Positions 1 to 10,639 of a DNA stretch of 64,000 bases are shown here, in pieces. Within the stretch, counting starts at the first letter, position 1, and each line of letters opens with the position of its first letter. Under the pieces are notes generated by a model. The model was not told the DNA's origin and did not search any database. It saw only the letters and a program-made list of their open reading frames with translations. The translations under genes and the position numbers were made by a program. Source of the DNA: Grammothele lineata (Eukaryota > Basidiomycota > Agaricomycetes > Polyporales > Polyporaceae); assembly GCA_002150815.3 (NCBI GenBank), contig NDFF03000001.1, positions 434,001 through 498,000 of the forward strand, given 5' to 3'.

Positions 1-890
1 TGGACGCAAGGCCATCGATATGATCGCTGATTTGAAGAAGTACTGGACGCGTTTTGTGGAGACGTCACACCTCCCAAAGAATCAAGGTGAGCTCGCTCAC
101 TCCGTATGCTGTCGCCTCTTTGAGCTCATTCATGCCTGGCAGTGTGGCGGCAATTCGGTCTTCCCCTCCTTACGTCGCTCGCACGCCAGAGTTCCAACAC
201 GTCACGCGAGATCCGGCACGCTGCGATGGTGCACCTTCAGCGCATCCTGCTCGGCCCGCACCTCCCGCTTGACGACGGCAACCACGCACAGGTCGAGGAG
301 GTCTTCAACCGCGTCGTCTTCCCGCTCCTCGACGAGCTCCTCCGCCCTCAGGTCTTCATGCGCGACCCGCTCGGTCTCCCCGAGACGCGTTTGCGCGCGT
401 CCGCACTGCTCTGCAAAGCGTTCATGCAGTTCGAGGCCCGAGAGGGCCAGACCGCGGACATCCGCGTACTCTGGATCCAGGTCCTCGACCTCCTCGATCG
501 GCTCATGCACGTCAACCGCCACGATCAGCTGGTACGTCATCCTCGCCCTTTCTCCGCACGCGCGGTCATCGACCAGCCGCTAACCACGATTGTGCATCCC
601 GCCGGCCCACCCGACCGCTTCTTGTCGCGCAGTACGAGGCGGTGCCCGAGTCGCTCAAAAACGTGCTGCTCGTCATGAATGCCACGGGGCTGCTCGTGCC
701 CCCGCCGAGCGCAAACCCCGAGGATGACGACCGCGCGGAGCGCCAGGTCGCGCTCTGGGCCGCGACGCACGAGCGCGTGGAGCGCTTCCTGCCCGGCTTC
801 CTCGACGAGATCGTCCCCGCGCCCCCGCCCAAGTCCGCGCCTGCGGTTCCCGCTCAGGGTGCCGCTGCTCCGGCCGGGCCTAGTTCGTGA
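1..890 (+). CDS. Sec7-family Arf guanine-nucleotide exchange factor (GEA1/GEA2/GBF1 type), 3' end
   Basis: This is the C-terminal part of a large Golgi Arf-GEF. The reading frame is already open at base 2 (frame GRKAIDMIADLKKYW), so the Sec7 catalytic domain lies outside the window. Three exons are visible: to about 87, about 141-531, and about 632-890. The residues SREIRHAAMVHLQRILLGPH, the following PLLDELLRP helix and YEAVPESLKNVLLVMNATG match the alpha-helical C-terminal repeats of GBF1/Gea proteins. The tail is rich in Pro and Ala. The family activates Arf on cis-Golgi membranes and is the target of brefeldin A; that is family knowledge, not visible here. The next gene converges on it. 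Confidence 0.85.
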
Positions 891-1488
891 AAGGTCTGCC
901 GAAGTGAGGCTGGGAGGACCGAGAAGGGTTTGGGATGCGGAAGAGTTTGTGTATTTATGAGTTTTTTCTATCTGCTCTGCTCGTACACGCTGCGAGATCG
1001 GAAACTATTAGTGGGGGAACAGACAGAGATGAACAGACGAAAGCAGAGCGCAGAACGCTAGGCTGATCTGGAAGCTGAAGACGGGAAAAAAAGGCGTGCT
1101 GATCGGGAATCGACAACAACCCATGCATTGGAACAGGAACATTGGGGTGAACTGGGAAGGGAAGGGGAATAGCAGTATGCAAACAAATATTACAGCGCGC
1201 GGGAGGAAGGTGCGACTAAAGAGGGATCCGCGCACGCGATAAAGTCGTACGGGTATGGATGGAGGGTAGACAGAACAACAAAACAGACACAGGCGACGGC
1301 GACGGCGGAGATAGCGTTGGTAGTACCTATGTAACGAGAAAGCCGAGCGAAGAGCGTGACTGTGCAGCACATAACTCATTCATAACGATCATTATAAGAG
1401 GGGGGTGACAATCCAATCTTGACCAGACCTTCCGGCCCGCTCCACAACAAACAACACTGCGCGTGCAAGGGATGAAGAGGGAGGCCGG
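891..1488. other. Convergent 3' intergenic region
   Basis: About 600 bases lie between two stop codons facing each other. Short open frames occur on both strands, but none has splice signals or recognisable sequence. It is probably the two 3' untranslated regions. Confidence 0.6.
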
Positions 1489-3489
1489 TCAGCGGTCGTT
1501 GTTCGGCCAACTGTTCTCGGCTTTGAGCTTCTCGACCATGTCACCGATCGCGGTGTGGTCAAAGTTGGGGCGCTTGAGCGTGTAGCCGATAACGTTCTTG
1601 ATCTTGTCGGCGCTGAAGGCGACGACGTGCTTCTTGAGGTTGTAGACATCCATGTACGACGAGAACTGCGTGTTGGGGATCGGCGGGTTCGCGTTCTGGA
1701 TCATCTCCGTCCACGTGCTCACATGGGCCTCGTTGATCTCTTCGATCGTGTCCTCGAGGCGGAACTATGGTATGTGATGTGATGTGAGCAGAAACTAGAG
1801 ACAGTACAAGGACGGTGCACCGACCTTAGCGGCAATATTTGTGACGAAGTTGAAGAAGTCGAACGTTGTGCCAAAGTACGACGCAATGACATTCCCCAAC
1901 TCGACCATCGTCACCTTGGAGTCATCCTCCTGCATGGCGTAGTGAGAGACAGTGGTATATAACCTACAGGGCGACTTACGATGTTGAACAAGGGCGCAAT
2001 AACCTTCTGCGAAGGGGAGACCATGCTCTCCACCTCTGCGGTCTTGCTCTTGTCGTTCTTGAAGGGGATCTCCTCACCCGCAAGCGAATCCGCCTCTTTC
2101 CTCCCTGTCTTGGCCATCCACTCTGCCGCTGCCCACATTGCGCCCGCGATGTCTTCGACGTGGACGGTATGCGAGGGATACTTTCCAGGAGAGTGCCTGC
2201 CAAACACATGAGAGGCAACTCATAGGCACCTGAGCGTCGATGCTTACAGAGCTTTCATAGGCTGCTTCAGGTAGCCATAACATGCGGCTACCGCGATGAA
2301 GGGAACCATGGCTGTACGTAAGACGTATCTCAATTACCCGGAGCACTAGGAATCCGCAGGAACACTCACCAAGATAATTGATATACGGACCATAGGGAAG
2401 TGCTGAACGGATAATAACGAGGTTGAGACTAGGGTGGGGGTTTGCCCAGGCATGAGCGAGCGGAGCCGAAGGTCTAGAACACAACATCACGCACTCTTCT
2501 ATCGCACCGAGCGAGCGCAGCGTCTCGTGCCACCAGGTGCCCATCACGCCCTCGGGTTTGACGTCTTCCTTCTCGTCATGCGCGCCACTCTCTTTGCACT
2601 GGTAGAACGGGTGCTGCACGCGGACGTACGCCTTAACCTTCCGCTTTGCCGCCTCCAGGCCGACGAGGCGCGCTACCCTGAGCGTGTGTCCGATTTGGAT
2701 CTATGTGCACGCACACACGCACGAGGCGAGAAACCAGGCGGCCGGATCGTCGCAGCACAAATGGGGAAAGAGGGTCCAGATCCGCGCCGCACCGCAAGAC
2801 CGCATACGGGAAAGAGGGAAGAACGGTAAGCGTGGGCGGTAAGCCGACAGTTGGAGCGAGGAGGGAGGGAGAGAAAGCACTCACCCCTTCCGGCCGGTCC
2901 CATTGGATCTCTCCTGTGAAGTCAAAGACGTAGTCATACGGATCCTGCCCTTCTGAGGGGTCGAAACACGAGGAGACGGTCGCTAAAGCGTGGCTGTGAG
3001 CAGGGAGCTGGTAGGAATCCGAGGAAAGGACAAGGCGCACCAGCGACGGTGAGGTTGGCCTGGCGGTACTCAACGTTGGGCTGCTTGAGGACGTCGGGGA
3101 AGACGGAGCCGAGGTACCTACGAGCAAAGGACGTGTGAGCAAGTAGACTCCGGGGAGGACGCGAAAGCTTGCTGCCGGGACTTACGTAGTGGGGGGAGCG
3201 ACCGAGTACTTGTCTACAATGCGCAGGTTCTGGATCAGAACGATAAAGGCAGTCGGTATGCGATTGTGCAAGGGATACGAGACGAGTAACACAGAGCAAG
3301 AGACGTTTACGCACCTGGACGAGTCGCTCGCTGCCGTCGGGCGGAACCAGGTACGCGGCGAGGGTGCGCGAGCAGGTGTTGAGGCCGCCTGGAGTGGAAG
3401 GTGCGCGTTTGTCGGGATCAGCAAGGGCAGGCTCGGAGGCTGGCTGGAAATCGCGCACCGAATATGATCGCGCTCGGCTTCGTGGACAT
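1489..3489 (-). CDS. NAD-dependent epimerase/dehydratase-like (extended SDR) protein
   Basis: This is a minus-strand gene of about nine exons encoding roughly 400 residues. The start was chosen at 3489 because the short first exon (MSTKPSAIIFG) splices to GLNTCSRTLAAYL and restores the Rossmann beta-strand and turn. The glycine motif is reduced to FGGLNTCSR rather than the classical GxxGxxG. Later pieces in order are YDYVFDFTGEIQWDRPEG, VQHPFYQCKES, LPYGPYINY (typical of extended SDRs around the substrate loop), HVEDIAGAMWAAAEW, and a C-terminal EMIQNANPPIPNT segment. The predicted location is cytosol. The substrate cannot be inferred. It lies tandem to and downstream of the HIBADH gene. The family call is fairly secure, the function is not. 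Confidence 0.75.
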
Positions 3490-3963
3490 CGGCGAGTGGC
3501 TGGAGCGAGGCGGGCGGGAGCAGCGGAGAGGAGAGAGAGCGAAGAGATCAAGAGCGATTCGGAGAGACGAGCGAGGATGTGAATTTGTCCGCCTGAGTGC
3601 ACGGTAGCCGAGGGATCTTCCGGAATAGGCAGGCGGGGACGGGGACGAGATCGGGTGCGGTGATGGACGGCGGGGCTGCGCTGCTCGCTGGCGAGGACGT
3701 TGAGGGCAACGGCGGGGAAGAGGGCGGGGCGGGGGACGTGGGCGAGAGCGAGGGCGGGGCAGGGCTCGACGAGGGCTCCAACGCTCGTCCTCGTCCTCAT
3801 AACCCGCCGTGGCCGCCAGGCGCTCGCGGCCACCAGCGATCGCTCAGGATCAGGCTCTCGGTCCGACCGGCCTCATTGCCCTCTCTCTCGGCCGTCGTGC
3901 GTCATCCGGATCCCTATTATACAAGCACAGCTACTAGATCATACTCATACAGCCTGGCCACGC
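3490..3963. other. Intergenic, 5' region of the epimerase-like gene
   Basis: A GC-rich stretch separates two genes on the minus strand. It contains purine-rich GGACGAG-like runs on the + strand and several overlapping shadow reading frames. It presumably holds the promoter of the downstream epimerase-like gene. No TATA box or other clear element was seen. Confidence 0.5.
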
Positions 3964-5117
3964 CTACGCCTTCGGGTACCCAGACACCCTCAGATACCGG
4001 TACACGGACGAAAAGTCCTTGTCCGCCAGCTCCCCGTCCTCGCTGATCACGTCCGCGTAGATCTTCTCCGCCGTCTGCCCCAACGCCAACGGCACTCCCG
4101 TCGCCTCTGCCAGGTCCGTCGCCAACCCCATGTCCTGCACAGTGCTCAGCCCTTCTCGCGACACGGATCGTGCACGCACTCACCTTGAGCATCAGGCTCG
4201 TCGCGAACCCGCCCTCGTAGTCCCGCTCGCACGGCGGCGACTTGCCCTCCAGCGCACCCGGAACCGGGTTGTTCACCGACGACGACCAGCACGCCCCTGT
4301 CGAGCTGTTCACCACGCTCGTCAGCACCTTCGGGTCCAACCCCAGCTTCTGGCCCAGCAGCATCCCCTCCGACACCGCAATCTGTTGAATGCCCAGAATC
4401 AGGTTGTTGCAGATCTTCGCCGCCAATCCTGCTCCCGAATCCCCGCAGTGGATGATTTGCTTCCCCATGTGCGCCAACATCGGGAACGCGAGCTTGTATG
4501 ACGGCCTGGGTCCGCCGACGAGGAAGCTGAGTGTTCCTGCCTTCGCACCCGCTACTCCACCAGATACAGGCGCGTCGATCATCGACGCTCCAGTCGCGCG
4601 GACTTTATGGGAGACCGTGCGTGCCACTTCCACATCCAATGTTGTGGAATCAATGCACAATGTCGAGCTTCTCACTTCTTCCGGAAGTGAGACCAGCGCG
4701 GAGATGATTCCGTCTTCTTCGGAATACACGTTGCGCACATGAGGGGAGGACGGGAGCATGGTGACGACAGTGCTCGATGCAGACAGTGCCCTTCCAGCAG
4801 GGTTTATGCGTCGTAAGTAAGGAGATATACGCGTTGCCTGTTGGAAAAGGGGGAGCGACTCACTTGGCTGGAGTGTCCACGATTTCAATGTGCGCACCGG
4901 GGAAGTTGTGCGTAAAGTTGTGAGCAAACGCCGTCGCCGTCGCTTCACGGGCATCGCAGATGACGAAGCGCGTCCCCCCATGTGTCTCGACAAGGGTGCG
5001 CGAGAAGAGGTTGTAGGCCATCTCGGAACCCATCCGTCCTAGGCCAATAAAGCTGATGCTCTTCTGCCGTTGCGCGCCCCCCGCAGCGATCTGCAACAGC
5101 CGGAGTGTTGGACGCAT
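3964..5117 (-). CDS. 3-hydroxyisobutyrate dehydrogenase, mitochondrial
   Basis: Three exons (5117-4864, 4790-4184, 4134-3964) close to 343 residues. The protein oxidises 3-hydroxyisobutyrate to methylmalonate semialdehyde with NAD+ in valine breakdown. The N-terminus MRPTLRLLQIAAGGAQRQ is short, basic and suited to mitochondrial import. It is followed by the NAD motif FIGLGRMGSEMA near residue 22. The substrate-binding block DAPVSGGVAGAKAGTL and the catalytic-lysine block GAGLAAKICNNLILG are intact, and the C-terminus DFSSVYRYL is typical. Length matches the family. The start is the first ATG in frame and faces the divergent b561 gene. An acceptor at 4838 would give a stop; the one at 4790 keeps frame and restores family sequence. 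Confidence 0.9.
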
Positions 5118-5698
5118 AGCAAATGTGTGTAGGCGAAGCTCGGGGTAGCAAGGGAATGTGGTAGGAGCAGAAAGACGTCAAGCTGAGCGGCCTCGATGAC
5201 TGCCGACCACGCTCTGGTCCGACCTCGTTCTCGAGTCCCGTGGTGGGAAAGACGTCAGTGCTTCCATCCCCGCGGGGAACCTCCTGGGGTCCGACCCATC
5301 CACGGCCCGCTCCTCCGAGTCGGCCATCACCGCTAGGGGTGGACCAGGACCCCGCAAACAAGCGCTTCTTTCTGCTTCGTCATTTGCACGTGGTGCGTAA
5401 ACGCGCAGACGGAGATTGGACGACTGTGACTGGCTGCCACTGGCCAGACTGGGAGGCGAAACAGACGTGCCTTCGGACTGCGCGCACGCTCGCCGGCTCC
5501 GGCGTTCACACCGCAGGCGCGTCCAACGCTGAGACGCTTTCACAGCGTTCTATTGCCCACCGCGGTCGTCGGCCATATCATGCCCTGACACGTACCTTTC
5601 GCTCCCACCACGTCCTCCCACCACGACCACCGCGTCTCCCACTCTCTCGCGTCTCAGCTGTCTAGAATCTAAGCATATATACACGCGCGAGAGAGCGC
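5118..5698. promoter_or_regulatory. Divergent promoter region between HIBADH and cytochrome b561 genes
   Basis: About 580 bases separate two start codons pointing away from each other, so the region must carry both promoters. An AT-rich CATATATACAC run lies at about 5674, only 25 bases upstream of the b561 ATG, which is close for a TATA box. Pyrimidine-rich stretches (CCACCACGTCCTCCCACCA) precede it. No known operator is recognised. Confidence 0.5.
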
Positions 5699-6932
5699 AT
5701 GGCGGCCCTCCCCGTAACCCGTGCTATCCCCACGGACGACAACGACGATACGCAGCACCTCCAAGAGGAAGCCTCCGAGCAAGAGCCGTTCATCGTGGAG
5801 CCAGACACACCCTTGCACCCGGAGGACGCCCACATGGGTTACGACGAGCAGTTCGTCAAGCCGGAGGGAAGGCAAGGAGATGTGGTCGCGCAGTGGGCTG
5901 CATACGTGCGTCTCGTCCATCACATCTTCTTCTCTGTCCCTCTGTCTGACCGTTCGGCCCTTCTACGTGCGTCGTAGATTGCTACCGGGGTGAGTGCGAC
6001 GTGATCGAGGAAGGGTCATTGCATGCGCCTGACCGGAGCGCTTCGTCCAGGTCTTCCTTGTCTCGACATGGGTGATCGTCCTCGCGAACAACCCTACTTC
6101 GCTCGGCTTCTTCTTCTTTCACCCTATCCTTCAGAGCCTCGCTATAGCCATCTTTGCATATGGTGCGTGTGCCCGCTCCGTCTGTACCCGCGCAGAGCCG
6201 CTCGTATGTCGGCAATACCAGTATTCTGACGTCATTCCCTTCCCCAGGCATCCTGACCCTCCAGCCGACCTCGCAGCCCAAGACGAAGGCCGCGGGCTTG
6301 ACGCGACATCAGCTCGCGATGGCGGCACTTGGGGTGCCGGCAATTACCGTAGGCACGCTCGCCATAATATGGAATAAATACATCCACGAGAGCGCACACT
6401 TCACGTCGTGGCACGGAGTGAGTTCTGACGCAATTGTCCATCACTCCGCGCAGTAATGACGCTTGTTCGCGCCCCGGTAGACGGTTGGTATCATTTCGGT
6501 GGCTTGGCTCGTCGTGCAGGTCGTGTTGGGAGGCGGTAGCGTCTGGTTTGGTGGCCGCATGTTTGGCGGAGGTCGGAAGGCGAAGATGATCTGGAAATAC
6601 CACCGGTGAGTGAATATTGTTCGCGGCAATTCTGTATCGTTCTCAACTTGTTACAATAGCCTCTCAGGTTACATCCTCTTCCCTCTCTTCCTCCTCGCCG
6701 CGTACCTTGGAGGATCGTGGTCTGCCTGGACGACCAGTAAGAGCCCGTTCGTTGTCCGGTTGCTCGCCTATACAATCAGCCCTGTCGTGCTGCTCGCGGC
6801 GATTCTTGTACGAGTCAGGTACGGATTCTCCCTCCGTCGTTGTCTTGCGCTCGGACCTTGGGACAACGTTGGATGACGTTTGATATTCACCCGCGCCGCT
6901 TGCACAGGACATCGAAAATGCAATTCTTCTAG
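5699..6932 (+). CDS. Cytochrome b561-type transmembrane electron-transport protein
   Basis: Seven exons (5699-5905, 5978-5989, 6051-6162, 6248-6417, 6481-6605, 6660-6818, 6908-6932) close to 269 residues. After a hydrophilic acidic N-terminus of about 65 residues come several hydrophobic helices. Histidine-bearing segments FFFHPILQSLAIAIFAYG, ESAHFTSWHG and KYHRLSGYILFP fit the paired haem ligands of the cytochrome b561 / ferric-reductase-like fold. Family members move electrons across endomembranes, often from ascorbate or to ferric iron; the donor here is unknown. The second exon is only 12 nt (residues IATG). It splits what would otherwise be a 145-nt intron into two of normal size. No N-terminal signal peptide is obvious. 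Confidence 0.8.
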
Positions 6933-8061
6933 GCCCTTCGCCCCGGTGTACCGAACGGATGGCTTGGTTGTAGGGTGAGCGCGATCGATGACTCGATGGA
7001 CGATTGTACTGTAGTGCCGCTATCTGTCGCCTGCAGGCGTGCGGTAATGACTCCTCGTTCTGTGTGCAATGTACACCGCTTGTAGATGCTTCCTCTGTTT
7101 CTGTACGCAAACAGGTCCCCGTTTCCTTGAGCGGTCTCTCCGACGCTGGCCAGGCGCTTCTAGCCAGGATATGGCTAAAGCCTATTTTGCCGAGGTGAAA
7201 TAGTGCGAGGGCTCGAAGCACGTTTGTGCTGATGCATCTGGCGAGCTGTTTCTACACGTAATCATTTGAGTGACTCGCGCGCTGTATCCTCGCTGTGGAA
7301 TTCGTTTGTCAGCACTTAAGCAGTGTCGGCAGAACAGAGAGCGGCGCAAGACACGATCTTGTGGCCTGTGTTGAAGAGATCGCGCGGACGATGAGCAGCC
7401 ACAACGACTCAAGAGGGCACATGCGCAAACAACTTGTCAGCAACAAGGCTCGCCGCGCTGGCCAATGGGGTTGCGACCCGGACGATAGCAGGCACTCTGG
7501 GCGGGATGTGCCTTGCTTTGTCATCCGTTTACGGTGCGTACCGCCGCGGTGAGCGCGGCGCGATCCCCCAAAGGGCAAGGGCGTGCGCCTCTGTGCGCCT
7601 GTCCACCGGGGGCGCATGCGTCGGCAACGCCGCGGCGTCCCGCACGGAGCGGGGGCGGGCGTCTCCACGCGTCAGCGGCGCGCGTTGCCTCGCGCCTCGC
7701 GCCGATCGAGTCAACCGCGAGCGCTTGGTAAGCGCCAGCCTGGACGTGTGCGCTCTTCCCGAGCCCCTCACCGAAGAACGCTGAGAAACAGCAGCCTGCA
7801 GGGCGACTCCGAATTCGAAGCGCAGGTAGGCGCGTCCCTCCATCAGCGCATGCCCTGGCCAGCACTAGCAGCACGGGCGCTCCTGACGTGCTCGATTGCG
7901 AAGTGAAATCGCAGCTGTCCAATCCCTGCTAACTTGCTGCCTTCTTAAAGCACCCTCGCCCGGTCCCATGCCCGCCCCGCGCATCCGACCTCCCCCTCGT
8001 CCTCCCCGCCGCCACACCCATCCCCCCGTCCTTCCCGGCCTACCGCTGGTGTTCATCTAGC
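6933..8061. other. Intergenic region, GC-rich
   Basis: This 1.1 kb stretch lies between two genes on the same strand. The part from 7550 to 7760 is very GC-rich and keeps long frames open on both strands, which is expected from composition alone. None shows family resemblance or a convincing splice pattern. It presumably contains the b561 3' UTR and the arrestin-like gene promoter. I see no supported gene. Confidence 0.5.
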
Positions 8062-9826
8062 ATGGATCCCATCGCCGCCGCCGCCGACCTGCCCCCGTCC
8101 TACACCATCGCGTCGTCGTCTAGTCCTGCGCCGCTGTACTCCGAAAGACCGGCGACCGCGGAGCGCGTTCTGCAGACCGAACACCACCCGACTGGGCTCG
8201 CGCCTGCTGCGCCCGAGGGGCAGAAGCACATCTACAAGACGGACCACCTCGAAGTGCGCCTGCACCCGCCGCACTGGGGGCTCACACTCCCCGCGTACGG
8301 GCTGGGGGGCACCGTGGACGGGCTCATTACGTTCCGCAAACAATGCTCGCACGTCCTCGAGCTCTCGGTATCGGTGCGCGCTCGTCTATACATTCTACTA
8401 TCTCCGCCCACATCGGCTGACGGCAATTCTGTACGTATGTGCTGCGTGGAATATTCCGCGCCGCCTCCAGCTGCAGGGCACGATCAACACCTGCGCGAGC
8501 CAGCACGCGACCGTCGCCGTGCCGGGCGTGAGCCGTATCTTCGTGCTCAAGAAGAAGACCGTGCTGTTCGCGCCGCCCGCGGGGGGCAAGGCCGCCACCC
8601 TCAAGGGCGACTACCCGTTCGCCATCCGCTTCCCTGCCACCGTCGACCCTTCTTCCGCCGCAGGCATCTCCGAGGATCCGCTCCCGCCGTCGTACACCGT
8701 GTACCAGCCGGGGATAACGACCGAGATCTCGTACTCGTTCCGCGTCGATATCGTGCGGAAGGGCATGCGCCGTCACGAAAAGTACGCACACATTCGTGCG
8801 CCTCCCCCTTGCACATACTGCGCATGCTTACCGGCCGTCCGCGCCCGCTCCCATTTCCGCGCGCAGGTTGACCGTGCCGGTCCTGTACCTCCCCAAGTCG
8901 CGACCAACGCTGCCGCCCACGAGCGAGCTCCCCTGGGCGCATACGGATAGCCTCGCGATGCTGGAGGGCATGTGCACCGTCCAGCTCTCTCCGTCGTGGG
9001 GCCCACGCGTGGACGAGGCCGCGCGGCGGCGGGACGACCTCCCGGAGATTACGGTGCGTTCCGTCCGGCCGTCGGTCGTGGTTATCGCGCGGGCGCTAAC
9101 TGTCGAGTCATTTCTTGCACTCCTTCCTCGTCACGCCACCACGCACCAATGGTCCTCGGCATCCGCTCGCCCGTCCGTCCGCATTTCACTCGACCGCATT
9201 CATCTGTGGCCGCTCTAAATTTCCTGCCTCCGTTCCTCGGATTTTCGCCGCCGCGACCGTATAGCTCACCATGCCAGAAAATAAGACCTTCGCCTCAGGC
9301 GAGACTATCACGGTCGCATTGCGAATTTCGTCCCCTGGTTCCCCGGCACTCGCGCGGCTGCTTTCTCACAACGCGCACCTGACGCTTTTGAAAAGGCAGA
9401 AGACTTGGATCTCGTTAGGTGCCCAGATCAGTATACGGGAGCAAGTGCTATCGCGTGCGGAGATGTACCTAGCGGACGAGAGTCAGGAGGGCACGGTTTA
9501 CCTCCGGATGGAGGTTCAAGCGGGGGAAGCGGCCCGCGAGGCTTCTTGGAGAGTGGATAACGTGGCTGCGGTTGAGGTATGCTTTCATGGACGCCCTTGA
9601 GTCATTTCTTCCTAATGACTCGTATCGCTTTTAGCACATACTCCGACTGGTCATTCTACCACCAGAGCACCTCAAGGATTTCCCGGCTTACAGGCGCGAT
9701 ATCTTGCTGAAGCTCACGACGGACCAGTATGGTTCACTACAAAACGAGGTGCTCGCTATGGGCGGTGTTCCTTTCCCCGCGCTAGGACTCAACGACGTGC
9801 AACGGTATCTCCGCCCCTTGCCCTGA
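8062..9826 (+). CDS. Arrestin-like N-domain protein
   Basis: Five exons encode roughly 460 residues. The N-terminus MDPIAAAADLPPSYTIASSS contains a PPSY motif (PPxY type, a candidate ligand for WW-domain ubiquitin ligases). Next come HLEVRLHPPHWGLTLPAYG and GTVDGLITF, the first beta-strands of an arrestin sandwich, then GTINTCASQHATVAVPGVS. An FPATVDPSS/LPPSYTVYQPG segment carries a second PPSY. A later half runs LTMPENKTFASGETITVALR to the C-terminus GLNDVQRYLRPLP. Fungal arrestin-related proteins act as adaptors that direct nutrient transporters to ubiquitylation and endocytosis. That role is inferred from fold and PPxY motifs only. Sequence is well preserved and intron boundaries are canonical. 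Confidence 0.7.
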
Positions 9827-10639
9827 GAACGCACATCCTTTGGGTTTTCCGCACGTGTTTCCTTGCGTCATTCATCCTCGTTCTGTTCCTGGACGGGCGG
9901 AGTTGTACATAAGTTATTTCGCTCACGACCTCTTACGACAGTGTATCAGTGTTGCTCCCACTCACACCTGCCCCTCCCCTCCACCCGTATGCACACCTCT
10001 TTTCCACAGCTCCGATTCTTCTTTCTTCCCCAATCGGTCCACGCTGTGATGCGCCCCGCCCCGCCCTCTTTCCAAACACGTGTTGTAATCCCGGTGTAAC
10101 AGGCGAAATGGCGTACTATAGAGCGTATAATGGACCAGATAGAACTTGTTCCGTTCCGAGGTCCCGGCGCAACACCCTTGCTTGGCCGAATGCGTTCGGA
10201 CGCATATCCCCAGGGACAAAGCGAGCTAGTTATAACTATTGTATGACGGACACTGCCACCTCCAGCCTACAACCGAATATCCGGCCCCGACTCGTGCGGA
10301 TCAGAGCCACGGAGGTGAAAGGAAAAGTGGCGGAAATCGAGCGCCGTACCGAGGCTCGTCTTCTTTCCGCCACCACACATATCGAGATAGAACGCCGAAA
10401 TCGCTGTGGAAGGCCCGTCCGACTCGAGGTCCCCGGGAGATACCGTACACTGGCAGTGGCGTCTGCCGATCCTCTTCGAGCACGAACGCTCGCGCGACCG
10501 TGCTCGGCACCGTGGGTCCGTGGCAGCTTGCAAGTAGCGCTGCCAGCGGGCAGCGTGGTTGCCGGCACGGCTCCAGCCTACGCTTGCGTTCCAAGCCTGC
10601 TATTCGTGCTTTGAACTCGGGATACCCACAAGTCCCCTC
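9827..10639. other. Intergenic region
   Basis: About 810 bases lie between the arrestin-like gene and the first wax synthase. Open frames at 9949-10614 and 10239-10709 overlap in different phases and show neither domain resemblance nor codon bias like the neighbours. They are judged spurious. No repeat or RNA gene was seen. Confidence 0.5.

Noticed and set aside
7434..7922. Long frames on both strands in the GC-rich stretch before the arrestin-like gene
   Set aside because: Open frames on both strands at once are expected from GC-rich composition; no splice pattern or family resemblance.
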